From Salticus scenicus (Eukaryota > Arthropoda > Arachnida > Araneae > Salticidae), in the NCBI GenBank assembly GCA_963930645.1, contig OZ005652.1, positions 264,763,856 through 264,827,855 on the forward strand: DNA of 64,000 bases, given 5' to 3'. This document shows, piece by piece, positions 22,726 to 33,837 of this stretch. The position numbers and the translations under genes are program-made. Below the pieces are notes generated by a model. It made no database searches, was not told the DNA's origin, and was given only the letters and a program-made list of their open reading frames with translations. Within the stretch, counting starts at the first letter, position 1; the number at the start of each line of letters is the position of its first letter.

Positions 22726-23399
22726 GGTACATTTAAGGTTTTTATTTTAATTAATTATTACTATTTATGTTGCAGATGGATAAAGATTGAGAAATAAAAC
22801 ACTCCTGCAGATTTGATTGCCTATGGCTAGTTGGAGATAATTAGGGGGGGGGGGGAGGAAGGTCAAATAAGTAATTACATGAGAAAAAAATATTTCACAG
22901 TTCTATTTCTTTACAGGTTCTAGAATCTCATAAAGCAAGTTTGAAATGAATATTGACATTTATGTCACGGATGGAGAAAGATTGGGAATCGGGAGCTTTC
23001 GTAAAACATTTGATCACCGATCTTTCTATTTTTTTTTTTTTTTTATCTAATGATATCTGTGACTTTTAAAAACGGAAGAAATAAATTCGCAGAATTCCAC
23101 GAATTAGACAAAAAAAAAAAAAAAAAAAAAAAAAAATTCACACAAAAATCATATGCCTGAAATGTCAGCATGGGGAAGATAGAGAAGGGGAAAAAAACTA
23201 GGCATGGCCCATGACAAAAATTTTGCAAAATTTGGGAGATACAGTACAAAGCCGAAAATCCGGAATCGTCGGGACCACGGCGATTCCGGATTTTCTAATT
23301 TTCCGGATTTTTGGTCATGTCTAAAAAATATAAAATTTTGGTTTAAGAACTTGGATAATATGCAAATTCAGGTGAAAAATAATACATTACGATTTTTAC

Positions 23400-24190
23400 T
23401 TTCTTCTATATGTGATATAGAGAAAGTATTGGATTTGTGAAAATTTTCAAGCTCCATTTTTTGATGGATTTATACGTTTTGGGATATACTGAACACAAAT
23501 TGATAGTTTTTAGAAAATGTCTGTCTGTGTGTCTATCACGAATGTTGTGTCCACTGTATCTCACGAACCAATGAATGAAATTTAACTAAACTTGGTATTT
23601 AGTTGCACCCTGACATGAACTGGTGCTGATTATATTTGGGGATCAATCACTCAACAGGTGGCGATGTGATCGTATTTTTTCTAAATTTTTAACATGGCAG
23701 TATAGGACAAAATTTCGTATAAATGTTCATAATGAGAGTTATTCTTAACTTGTGATTGTAAAATTAATATTAATTATTGATAATAGTAGTAGTTAATTAG
23801 AAAAAAAAATTTGTGCATGTGGGGGCATCACTTCTCCCCCCCCCCCCGGGAGGGGGGACATTCCATTACATTTGGGGATCAATCGCTCAACAGGTGGTGC
23901 TGTGATCTCATGTTTTCTAAATTTTTAACATGGCAGTATAGGACAGATTTTCGTATAAATGTGCATAATAAGAGTTATTTTAAACTTGTGATTGTAAAAT
24001 TAATATGAGTTATTGATAACAGTAATAGTTAACTAGAAAAAATTTCTCTGCATGTGGGGGCATTGGGGGGGGAGGGGGTAAATTTTCAAGATGGGTATCT
24101 TTCGAAATGTCTCGTCAATACCTTTAAAACAAATGGTTGAACTATAAATATGTAATAATTTAAAACAAAGTTATAGATTTTTTTACTTTA
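23400..24190 (+). repeat. Interspersed repeat R2, copy with a tandem internal unit
   Basis: It begins ACTTTCTTCTATATGTGATATAGAGAAAGTATTGG, an imperfect hairpin in which ACTTTCTTC and GAGAAAGT pair. It continues with a GATGGATTTATACGTTTTG segment and GTCTGTCTGTGTGTC, then a unit of about 230 bp present twice (near 23635 and 23868). Each unit starts GGGGATCAATC-CTCAACAGGTGG and ends in a GC-rich (G)n patch. The same parts in the same order occur at 36715-37300. Confidence 0.65.
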
Positions 24191-24463
24191 CTGAGTGAAT
24201 TTGTATAGGAAAATATATAAGAAAGTCTTGTGGTGGCTAGGGCTGGATGATATATCGATATATCGTCAAATATCGATATCTACCACAGATCATGATAATC
24301 GATATCGATCAACCAAATGTCACGATATATCGGCTATGTATAGATCATATAATTTCTTATTTTCATCTTTTTCCTAACAATAGGGATGAATAAAAATAAA
24401 AATTGCATGCCTGAAAGATGAAAAGAAGTTTTATATACTATATAGATTTCATGGGGAGGGGAG

Positions 24464-24498
<35 letters not shown>

Positions 24499-24959
24499 CA
24501 ATGGGAGCGGAGAGCTTGTTGTTACTGTTTTTATCCAATTTTTGTAAATTTGGATGTTTTATGAAAAAATTAAAACTGATAGAAAATTACTAATGTTCTA
24601 AAAAAGTAGAATTAACTTCTTATTAATTTATGTTCCACATTTTCAGTTTATGGAATGCTAAAAAGAGAAAAAAACAAAACAATAATATTCTTGATGTCCA
24701 TTTATTAGAACTTACTACATGTATTTTAATTCATTGTTAAAATATTTAGGTTTGTTGTGCAATGATAATGATTTTATATGTTATCATATATCACTGTTTT
24801 AGAAAAAATTAATTTTTTTATTACCCTGCTCCTAAAATTGCCCTTAATAAAGATATATTACTTTGGGAGGAGATTTCAATTTTAGCTTAAATGGACGTTT
24901 TTAGGAACCAGATCTTTAAAAAAAAAAAAAAAAATTACTATGTTCTGGCTATTAGAATG

Positions 24960-25665
24960 ACAACCTTCCCGTTTACGTAGAATATTGCTGCACCGCAGCG
25001 CCCCCTATCGGCGGATATGCACCAAACTTGTATCATCATAATGGCCTTTTCATATATCAAGTTTGATTATACACAATAGAACCTGAGATACAGCTTTCAC
25101 TTATATTGCAGAAATCGCTCTATAGCAGCGCCATCTTTAGAGCGATTGACATTAAAAGTTGACAGAAACTAATAAATGTCAAGGTGCATCTGCATATAAA
25201 TTTATATGCAATTCTGTTCTGTAATTACTGAGATATAGCCTCCCCTGCAATTACGGAAATTGCCGTGTAGCAGCGCCACCTGTTGGGCGGTTGAAGCCAA
25301 AAGTTGACAGGCACTAACATATATCAAGGTGCATCTACATATAAATTTATATGCAATTCCATGCTATAATTCCTGAAACAGCGGAAATCGCGGTATAGCA
25401 GCGCCACCTGTTGACTAATCGGTACCAGAAGTAGATAAACACTAATTTATGTTCATGTGCATTTGCATCATAAATTTATATTCAATTCGGTGCAGTAGTT
25501 CCATAGATATATTCACCACAAAATTTTTGTCACTCCCATTTTCTAAAAATGGTCAAATTGTGTTCTGGACCTCTCAAAACGTGTAAATCCATCGAAAACC
25601 GTAATTAAAAATTTATACGAATCCAATACTTTCTTTTATTGAATATAGAAGAAAGTAAAAAACGG
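24960..25665 (-). repeat. Interspersed repeat R2, copy with four tandem units
   Basis: Four units of about 140 bp each contain a CAGCGCCxCCT word (near 25007, 25127, 25269 and 25402). They are followed, in the second to fourth units, by TTGACAG-like and TTATATGCAATTC-like words. The block ends at 25590-25660 with a GTGTAAATCCATCGAAAA segment and the hairpin ACTTTCTTTTATTGAATATAGAAGAAAGT. Read from the minus strand this is the same order as in other R2 copies. No coding potential. Confidence 0.7.
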
Positions 25666-26497
25666 CTTAAGAAAGTTCTGAGCACTAGTAAAGAGAAGAT
25701 TTGTGGGATTTTATATTCAAATTTTCTTTGTTGTTGATATTTTGAAGAAAAAATACGATTGAGGGTTAAAATATTTTTATTCGTTCTAATAAAGCATCTC
25801 TTTCCTAAAACAGCAAAAAAAAAAAAAAAAAAAAAAAACTTGCTTTATACATCAATTTTTTTCCAACAATAGTCACGCGCCGCACACTTGAACATCGTTT
25901 CAATCAAAGAATCTATTCTTTCGTTTCAATCATTCAAGATTTATTTCACAATATTCACTAAAAACTCAACATCATGTCCATATCGCATTCATAAATGAAA
26001 TCGAAATATCTAAGTGCCCAATCATCCCCGCTACTCATGAGTGAAACGAGTTGGCAATGGCAATACGCTTTATCATTGTAATCATATATAGTTGATTTCC
26101 GATTCCTTATTCGAATAAACTCATACTCACATTCACTCACTCACAGCGGCGCGGACAATATTCATGAATATAATCAGAAACATTCATGAATATAATCAGA
26201 AACATCACGCTTGCGCAGAATAGCCGATAAACACTCAAGAAGGGAAAATACTCTTTGTTTACTCATGTTACTGACGATGACGATCGCCGGAGATCGTGAT
26301 TAAATATTACGGGACAGCGGAGAACAAGCATGTTAAATTTTTATTGTTTAATTGGACTCATAATTTGATTATTAGAATTGTTGGGAAGATTGCCGATTTT
26401 TCGATATTAATGAATAATAAGTATTGAACTACAATGAATCTTAATGAAAGATTAAAGAGAGTAAATTAATAAAAATCAATCATTTTGTATCTGCAAT

Positions 26498-26528
<31 letters not shown>

Positions 26529-26904
26529 CTCCCCTTTTCTCTTCTAAAAATATTTAAAAACTAAAAAAAAAAAGTTTACATGCATATAATTTAATTTAAT
26601 TAATGATATATTTTTTATGTTAATTAATCTAGTCTAAATTTATTTTATAAATGTAATTTATAAACAGAATTCTTTGTTCTATATAATTCTTAAAAAAATT
26701 TTTTTTAGTGATATACATAATTAATGTTGCTAATTAATGATTGAATCATAAATGAATATATTAAAACTAGATGAACGATCGAAAATTTCTACAAACCAAT
26801 CAGTATTTATGGTCTATTTTTGTTGAAATTCTTTTAAAATTAGCAATATTTAAATATATACTTATTTTTTTGGTATTTATTATTTAAAATCTTTAATTTA
26901 TAAA

Positions 26905-27189
26905 ATGACAATGAGGCATACTATTGATTCTTTGGAATATCATCATTTGGTATCTAAATCAAAGACTAAAAGTCAGGTTTGGTCTACTTTTGGGATACCT
27001 GCCAATGAGCATGGTACTGTTATCAACACTGATGCAGCAATTTGTAAACTCTGCCAAAAATATGTATGTGCAAAGATAGGGAGTACAACAAATTTACTTT
27101 CTCATTTGAAAGTGCACCATCCATTAAAATTTAGTGAGTACACTTCAAAGAAGCTATTGACTCTGTATTGTTATACGTACATACAGTGA
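26905..27189 (+). pseudogene. BED zinc-finger fragment of a hAT transposase
   Basis: A 94-residue open frame with a BED-type zinc finger: SQVWSTFG near residue 24, the zinc-binding CKLC pair near residue 47 and SHLKVHH near residue 65. BED fingers are the N-terminal DNA-binding domain of many hAT transposases and host ZBED proteins. The frame stops soon after the finger, and no catalytic domain follows before the element ends about 400 bp downstream. It lies inside a bounded hAT element and reads toward its right end. Confidence 0.75.
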
Positions 27190-28004
27190 AACGAATGATT
27201 TTGATAGTTCACCTGTAGAAAGTATTGTGTATATTTGTATACTAAATGATCTTTGCATTAAACAATTTTTCATTAGAAAATTTTATTACATTGTTTACCA
27301 AGCTATGAGTTTACTCGTAGTTTAACTAAGTTATTTTGTAGCTTGACAGTCAACGTGTAAAATATTTTCTGTACTTTTCTGCCTATATTATAATAAATAT
27401 GTCAATTTGCAGAATTTTGCTTATTTACTAACTATAATTATTTAATCGCTTATTTAATAATTACTATAATGATTTAATAACCATAATATTTTATTTGAAT
27501 TTGTCGTGATATCGATATATCAGAATATCGTGATATGAGGATGACGATATATCATGATATTAAATTTCTGACATCGTCCAGCCCTAGTGGTGGCCACAAC
27601 ATACTAGTTAAATATAATCTGTAATTTTTTTTTTTCTCAACTTTAACAATAAATAAATAAAACTAAAAATTAAACTTTAAAAAAAAAAAAAAAAAAAAAA
27701 AGCATTTATTGAAATGTTTGCATACAAAAATTAGTACAAGTTACAATAAAAGAAAGAAAAACATACCACTTTTAAAAAATTTCAGTGATTTTTTTTTTTT
27801 TTAATACTTTAGGTTTTTCAACTAAAAGTTTGAGCATAATTGAAATGGAATATAGAATTTATCTCTCAATTAGATAAATGTTTAAGAATTGTTACTATTA
27901 TTATAATCTTCGTCTCCCTCCTCTTTCAGACTTTGCAAATGCCAGTTTTGAAGATTACTAAGAAATAAAATACATTTTCGTTTTTTTATTTAGATATATT
28001 TATA

Positions 28005-28040
<36 letters not shown>

Positions 28041-28155
28041 TTGATGATGATGATGATTAACGCCGCCGAAATTGTCCGGATTTTCAGCTTCGTACTGTAT
28101 TGTTTTTTGGGAATTCAGAAGATTCCCTCAAAATTCGGGAGAGTTGGCAGCTATG

Positions 28156-29154
28156 ATACACATATGTAGTGAGAAATACCTATTCCATCTTCAATTAAAA
28201 TCTTTCTCCGTCAACATTGGGGTTTTTTTATAAATGGCATGGAAAGACTTATTTAGGGTGGCTATAGAACGTCAGGGGAAAAAGTTCCCTAATTTTCACA
28301 TATTTCTATTACACAGTGTGGGACAAAAAATAAATAAATAAATAAATTGGCCACACTGTAGAGAAACTGACTTATACCCATTTCATTTGTAATAATTTCA
28401 AAACTAATGATTGAAATGAATAAAACTGTCATGTTTGTATAATACCAAAGAGATAAAATGATAACTATTTACATTTTCAATTTAGTAATTACACTACAAA
28501 GTACTTTATAAATGAAATATAATAACCATATACTTTGTACTGTATTATGATTTATTATATGAAATAAACAAGTTATATTTTAATGTATGAAATAAACTAT
28601 TTATTTGTTGAATCTGAACAATTATTGAATAAAAATATGTATTCTGCATTGGATAATTCTACCTTATATGGAATTATTGCATTCATGTGCAATGGCATAG
28701 TATTATACAGTTTTTTAACATAAACCTCAGAAATTTCACTATGCCAAATACCATAAATATTTTTTTCTAGTTCTTACAAAGTTGAAAGCTACAAATTTTA
28801 AACCCCCACCCCCTTTACAGACTAATCATTTTCTAGGAGATTGAGATTAGAACCATTTCCAGGTCTGGTAAAAAAGAAATTCTACGATATTCTTCATGAG
28901 ATTTAACTTAAAGATAAAAAAAGTTATGATTACTTAAAGAATTATGCTTATTTTATAAAAACAAGAGTGGCCAACCTGCAGCCCTTGGACTGTATGCAAG
29001 CCCACCACGAAATTCTCTAAATTTATAATTGTTTATCATCTGTCAACACAGCAAAAAAATTGTTTCAACTCTTCTAAGTGAAAACATTTGGGTAATTACT
29101 GAAGCTGTCAAAAGAGAATAATCTTGACACAAGGACAGAATGAAATCCCTGCCT
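28156..29154. other. No gene seen (NAT9 intron)
   Basis: AT-rich. From about 28965 it becomes a flank that is also present at about 37380-37500, including GAAATCCCTGCCT, the insertion site of the next transposon. Confidence 0.4.
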
Positions 29155-30285
29155 CATACTTGCCAACCAATTTCAATAAAAAAAGGGAAGATTTTTGTTG
29201 AAAAACCAGAAGATTTCATAAAAAAAGGGAAGTTTTGTTTTTTTTCTCTTTGACGTAATAAACAATACAATTTTAATGTTTAGAAGCAATCTATAAAAAC
29301 ATTTTACTATAGATTGATTATACTAAATATATAAAGGTTTTAAATGAAGTTATTCCTCTTCAACATATAAATATCTACAAAACAGAATCTGTAAGAAATT
29401 TATTTAACAATAGACAAAAAACTTAAATAAGTTAAAGTATAATTAATTTTTTAAATAAATAGTATATGATTTTTGTGTATGTACATTAATCATACATATA
29501 AAAAAAATGTAGCAGTAGCTAATTATCAGTTTCAAACGTGCATAAAACCAACTGAGTATTAATTTTCTTAAATTGATTTGGAAAAAATTTTCCTACCTGA
29601 AAAAATTATTCTTATTTTTTTTCCCATGTTTACACATTTGGTATAAATAAGACTACAAATATTTAATTTAATTGAGGAAAAATAAACAGATTCATTAAAT
29701 TCAGCAATAAAGATCTAAAAATAATTACATACGTGAGAAATACTAAGCACTTCCATAGCTTTATTGTTTTTTGAATTGATCATTGATCACAATCCGGGGA
29801 AAAGGGGGGGGGGATACAAAAATAATTACAGAGTAAGAAATATTAAACTCTTTCAACTCTACTTCTAGAATCTAATGAAAGAAGCTTAAAATTAATATTA
29901 TCATTTATGTTGCAGATGGATAAAGATTAGGAAACAAAAGGCTTCTGCAGAACATTTGATTGCTGATCACTAGTTGGAGATAAATAAAGGGGGGGGGGGG
30001 GGGCAAAAAATAATTACATCAGCAAGAAATATTTAACAATTCTATTTCTTTACATGTTCTAGAATCTCATAAAGCAAGTTTGAAATGAATATTGACATTT
30101 ATGTTATGGATGGAGAAAGACTGGGGGATCAGGAGTTTCCATAGAACATTTGGGTTTTCTTTTTAAAACGAACGATATCCGCGACTTTTTTAAAAACGGA
30201 AGATTTTATCATCTGTCCGGAAGACCGGAAGATACGTTAAAAAACCGGAAGTCTTCCGGGAAAACCGGAAAAGTTGGCAAGTATG
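29155..30285. mobile_element. Transposon R3 copy B (CATACTTGCCAAC ends)
   Basis: The ends are inverted: CATACTTGCCAACC at the left and GTTGGCAAGTATG at the right. The flanks (CCCTGCCT before, CTGTTTAATAGG after) join to match an uninterrupted relative at 37489-37510 (CCCTGCCTAATAGG), so this is a clean insertion with a short, partly mutated duplication. Subterminal GGAAG and ACCGGAAG words recur near the ends. There is no coding sequence. The end sequence and CCAAC motif resemble hAT-like MITEs. Related copies are at 20057-28155 (interrupted) and 62679-63447 (right-truncated). Confidence 0.8.
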
Positions 30286-32142
30286 CTGTTTAATAGGCTA
30301 TTCACCGTTCACTTCGATATATTTATCTTATTCTAATCTATTAATTTATTTTATCAGGATCAATTCCGTTGTTTAGTTTTCATGCTACTATTTCCAATGC
30401 AATAATCCTCAAAATTCCTATTTATATGAAAAATTTTCAATTTCACTATGTTGATAAAATCTTAAATTACGAAATTTTCCTATTAGAATATTTGCAGTCA
30501 ATAATCATGTTCATACAAGTATATCATAAGTGTTATTTTGAAGTTGTGTTATATATTTATGATCCTCAAAATGGACGTATAACTTACGAAACTTTTATAT
30601 TGGAAAATTCATAGTCAATAATATTCATGCCAGTGTCCTAAATAATATTGACATCTTTACAATGAAAATATCCTTTAAAAGACGTTTATATGAAATTTTG
30701 CCCTATTCTGCCATGTTAAAAAATTTGTAAATTTCAAAGCAGCATGTTTATAGTTATGATGTTTATTCCGAATTCAAAACTGATATTTTAAAACTGTCCT
30801 GACATCTTTACAGTAAAAATTTTCTACTTAATGTACGTTTAAGTGAAATTTTGCCCTATTCTCCCATGTTAAGAAAATCGCAAATTTCTAATAACTTAAG
30901 AAGTTTTTTAAATTCGAATGTTGCAAATGAATAGGGTTCTTGCCAGTGTCGAAAGTAATATTTTAAAACTGATCCGACTTCTCCACGACTATTTGTTCTT
31001 GAGATATCGTGTACACAGACTAACAAACACCCTACAGACACCATACAAATTTTGTCATTTTCGGATTCCTCACACCTGAAAACGTGTAAAAAAAATTAAA
31101 AAAAAAAAAAAAAAAGAGGTCGAAATTTTTCATGATTACCTAAGTTCTCCATACCTATAGTTATGATGGGGAACTAAAAAATATCAATCATTTTTATGTA
31201 TAACAATATAAGTTTTACTGTTGTATTGTTAATTCAAGAATAAAAGTAAAATGTATAATATTAATATATTGTGTTTCAGACACAACTTAACTTATATTTT
31301 GCTCTTTAAAAAGATATAGCTATTTTTTGGATATTTGTTCTTTATTTCTTAATTATACTTTTTGCATGTAATCTTTATATGTTTTCTTGTTATTTATTTT
31401 TTTATAATGTCGTAAGTTTATGCTTCCTGGTTTTTCATATTTATAATGTTGTAGTAATTTATATATGCACATGCAGACATGCTCAATGTGGCCCACTGAG
31501 ATAAAAATGCTTTTTAGGTTGGACAGACTTTTTTTCAGTTTATATCATTTATGCAAAAAATAAAGTATAGCCATAAATTTTTGTTAAAAAAAAAAAAAAA
31601 AATATATATATACTGAAAAAACAACCCTGACAGCAAAGTGAATTCTACCAATGTTTTATCATCGGAATATTACTTGAATCAATAAACTTGGTTTAAAAAA
31701 TATATATATACTTTAAGAATAACAATATTTCTTACAAAAACTTTTAGGTGTGACTTGTAAAAATTAGACAGTAGACTTAATAAATTAAGCACTTTATAGA
31801 AAACAAAACTTTATTTTAAAAGACTAGTTCAAAAATAAAACAAATGTGTTTTTAAATACACTTGTACTTTTGGGGCTTTTAATTTTTTTCAATTGTGTTG
31901 ATTCAGATTTAAGACAATTTGTATTGCTTTGCAGAACTGAGATGTTAGAAACACGAAAAAGAAAATTGTAACTATTACTTAAACATGTCATACAAAAAAA
32001 AAAAAAAAAATCTTTACACAAAACTACATTCTGTTGGTGAGTATGGATATAATGTGTAAAATTTTCATTCATTTACAATATAAAGTGTTCAATATGTCAC
32101 GTTTGATTGACAGATTTTAACTGTAAATAATTATTATTTCAG
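30286..32142. other. NAT9 intron: eroded R2-like tandem units, then no gene seen
   Basis: Between about 30400 and 31000 two units of roughly 130 bp repeat GAAATTTTGCCCTATTCT-CCATGTTAA (30692 and 30847), resembling the CATGGxxGTATAGGACAAAATTT part of R2 on the opposite strand. The rest, up to the last NAT9 exon, is AT-rich without exons. A minus-strand AATAAA occurs at 31811-31816 and could serve HSPA9. Confidence 0.45.
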
Positions 32143-32247
32143 ATAAACAGAAGCAACGTATTTCAAGAAGTAGAAATGACTTGTTACGTTCATGATCCTG
32201 TGAACTTATTAAATAAAACAAAATTATATGAAATAAAAGATTACTAA
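32143..32247 (+). CDS. NAT9: N-acetyltransferase 9 (NAT9), last coding exon
   Basis: The exon follows the acceptor TTATTTCAG and runs in frame from the previous exon (phase 0) to the TAA stop at 32245-32247. It encodes INRSNVFQEVEMTCYV followed by about 18 further residues. SNVFQEVEM matches the conserved SSVFQEVTL block that ends the GNAT domain of NAT9. The C-terminal tail is shorter than in human NAT9. It is about 13.1 kb from the previous exon, and that intron holds the large transposon nest. The next gene on the other strand ends 211 bp downstream. Confidence 0.9.
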   Translation: MNRSNVFQEVEMTCYVHDPVNLLNKTKLYEIKDY

Positions 32248-32457
32248 AAGCATATTTTTTATAATCAAATAGTCTGTCTTATTTTATCTACACTATAAAT
32301 GATGAACTATAATACAATGCAAGTGGGCCAGCAGTAATCAACATCTGATTACTTTAAATATTCAATGATGTTTCATAATTCAAACTCAATTTGAATAATA
32401 TATAGCCAGCTATTGGAATTAGTTCAACAAAATTTGTTATAACTAAAAGTCCTTATT
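32248..32457. other. Convergent intergenic space between NAT9 and HSPA9
   Basis: Only 210 bp separate the NAT9 stop and the HSPA9 stop, so both 3' UTRs must share this space or overlap. I see no canonical AATAAA on either strand inside it. The nearest downstream on the plus strand is at about 32565 (inside HSPA9 intron sequence) and on the minus strand at 31811-31816 (inside the NAT9 intron). Overlapping antisense 3' ends are therefore likely unless variant signals are used. Confidence 0.6.
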
Positions 32458-32559
32458 TCAGTTCTTGTCTTCTTTTTTCTCTTTCTCTGTCTCTTCAGTG
32501 CTGCTTGACGTACTGTCACTGCTTTCACTTGAAGAACTGCCTTGTCTTTCATTTGCCAT
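32458..32559 (-). CDS. HSPA9: HSPA9 (mitochondrial Hsp70, mortalin), last coding exon
   Basis: The exon starts after the acceptor TTATTATTAG and encodes 33 residues beginning MANERQGSSSS and ending KKEDKN, then TGA. It corresponds to the disordered C-terminal tail of mitochondrial Hsp70 (MASEREGSGSSG... in human): a Ser-rich stretch followed by a Glu/Lys-rich end. It lacks the EEVD motif of cytosolic Hsp70, as expected for the mitochondrial form. The phase is 0 with the previous exon. A TTAA MITE lies 89 bp upstream in the intron. Confidence 0.92.
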   Translation of the reverse strand: MANERQGSSSSESSDSTSSSTEETEKEKKEDKN

Positions 32560-32647
32560 CTAATAATAAAATAGAATGATCATACATTAAGTAACAACTC
32601 CAAAGGTTTTAAGATAAAAAATATATATAATTTATAAATGGCAAATT

Positions 32648-32928
32648 TTAACCTTCCGCCGGTCGCGCCATTGTAAAAAGTACAACAGTAATTCGTTTTC
32701 CATACCTTGAAGCTTCTGTTTTAATATATTATAACAAAATAAATGGAGATGTTTTGTAAAATATATTTATAAATCGTTATCAAATATAACTTAAATGTCA
32801 TTTGTATGCAAAACAATTTGTAAAATTAAAATACATCAGCCAGTGATTTAACGTTTTTACCCTTTTGTACAATTTACAACGCGTGCCCGCTCATGTGATG
32901 AAAATTCATGTGCCTGGCAAAAGGTTAA
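32648..32928. mobile_element. piggyBac-type MITE (TTAA, 281 bp)
   Basis: TTAA at both borders (32648-32651, 32925-32928) with short inverted ends CCTTCCGCC and, reversed, CCTTTTGCC. The sequence is GC-richer near the ends. The CCTTTTGCC start is typical of piggyBac termini. It is non-coding and lies in the last HSPA9 intron. Confidence 0.65.
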
Positions 32929-33115
32929 ATTATTTTATTAGCAAGAAAGAACTGGCTACATTCCTACAATAAGGCTTCAAATAGAATATTTTCATTTTTG
33001 TAAACAATTGTCAAATTATTCAAAACGACTTATTTAACCATAGAGATTTCAATGAGGCAAAAAATAAATCTTACTTAATTATCATTTTAAAATATACAGA
33101 GATTTAGAGAAATTG

Positions 33116-33837
33116 CAGGCCTCGCAGCGCTCCTATATTTCCTGTATTTCCTATATATTTATGAAACCCTGTATTGACAAAAATCTATACTCGATAGAGA
33201 AAAACTGCTACAGTTTCGGTTTCAGCTCACTAAAAAACATTAAGATCAGCCAAAACTATCAAATCTAAATTTTAGATGTAGACCTCTGTTATTCAGATAT
33301 TAATTAAAACGTCATCTCCTCCCAAAGAAAAAAGATTTCAGAATCAGGAAAACAGTTCTTTTCAACTTTCAACGATGCAGTATTTTTCAAAAAATATTGA
33401 GTTTAATATTGTTTTCGAGAGTTTTTTCCAAGATCCAAAATCTAGGTGTTTCTTACACATAATTTTTTGAACTACCCTCTAACTGTAGCTAATTCTAGGA
33501 TTGATTCATACAAGGCTTTGTCGGAAAAGCCTCAGTTTTTTGTAACAATGATACACATTTCTTTGAAAAATCTGGACTTTTGGTATTGTACAGGACTGTC
33601 ACAGAGGGAAATTTAGATACCATTAATTTTAAATAGAGATATTTTTAAAATAGCTATCAACAAATATTCAAATGTAAAACCCTGATACTGTATACATAAT
33701 TTTAATATTTCATACATAATTTTTGTGTGCATATATGTATCTCCTTCCTAAATTAATTCCTATAAAATTCCTATATTTTGAAAAACCAATTCCTATATTT
33801 CCTATTATAATTTTTAAAAATGTCACTTCTAGGCCTG
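33116..33837. mobile_element. MITE with CAGGCCT ends, 0.7 kb
   Basis: Inverted ends CAGGCCTCGCAGCG and, reversed, CAGGCCTAGAAGTG are flanked by AAATTG on both sides (a 6- to 7-bp direct repeat). Subterminal CCTATATTTCCT words occur near both ends. No coding capacity is recognised. It probably belongs with the other CAGxxxT-ended, hAT-like MITEs of this window. Confidence 0.6.

Larger units (their letters stand above)
20390..22755 (+). mobile_element. GIY-YIG Penelope-like retroelement, nearly full length
   Basis: The 8-bp direct repeat TATTACTA (20382-20389 and 22756-22763) flanks the element, and the flanks rejoin to match transposon R3 copy B (ATATTA-TCATTTATGTTGC), so the borders are supported twice. 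It carries reverse transcriptase and GIY-YIG endonuclease domains, the hallmark of canonical Penelope-like elements, which prime reverse transcription at a nicked target and lack long terminal repeats of the retroviral type. A hammerhead-ribozyme-like fold sits near the 3' end (22677-22718). Confidence 0.85.
24238..27586. mobile_element. hAT element, 3.35 kb, with an 8-bp target duplication
   Basis: GTGGTGGC at 24230-24237 and 27587-27594 is a perfect 8-bp target-site duplication. The inverted ends start TAGGGCTGGATGATATATCG and, reversed, TAGGGCTGGACGATG, and the subterminal regions are full of GATATATCG words. Eight-base duplication and TAGGG ends fit the hAT superfamily, and a BED zinc finger near the right end agrees. 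Most of the interior is other repeats; the catalytic transposase domain is missing, so it moved with help from another copy or was gutted later. Confidence 0.9.
23242..28097. mobile_element. TA-flanked DNA transposon (Tc1/mariner/pogo type) carrying a hAT insertion
   Basis: The left end CAGTACAAAGCCGAAAATCC and the reversed right end CAGTACGAAGCTGAAAATCC are inverted repeats, each next to TA (23240-23241, 28098-28099). TCCGGATTTT words recur near both ends. No transposase frame is visible. After removing the hAT element the element would be about 1.5 kb and consists largely of an R2-type repeat (23400-24190). Confidence 0.75.
20057..28155. mobile_element. Transposon R3 copy A, carrier of a four-level nest
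   Basis: The segments 20057-20389, 22756-23100 and probably 28098-28155 together match copy B of the same element (29155-30285), in order and orientation. In copy A it is split by a Penelope-like element (20390-22755) and a TA-flanked transposon (23242-28097), which in turn carries a hAT element (24238-27586). The left end is missing; it begins at a (TA)n(CA)n microsatellite. The right end GTTGGCAGCTATG resembles copy B's GTTGGCAAGTATG, but that part is diverged and less certain. Confidence 0.6.

Noticed and set aside
24960..25665. A CRISPR-like array (four regularly spaced GC-richer repeats)
   Set aside because: Units are about 140 bp, diverged along their whole length and eukaryotic; they are tandem units of an interspersed repeat without unique spacers.
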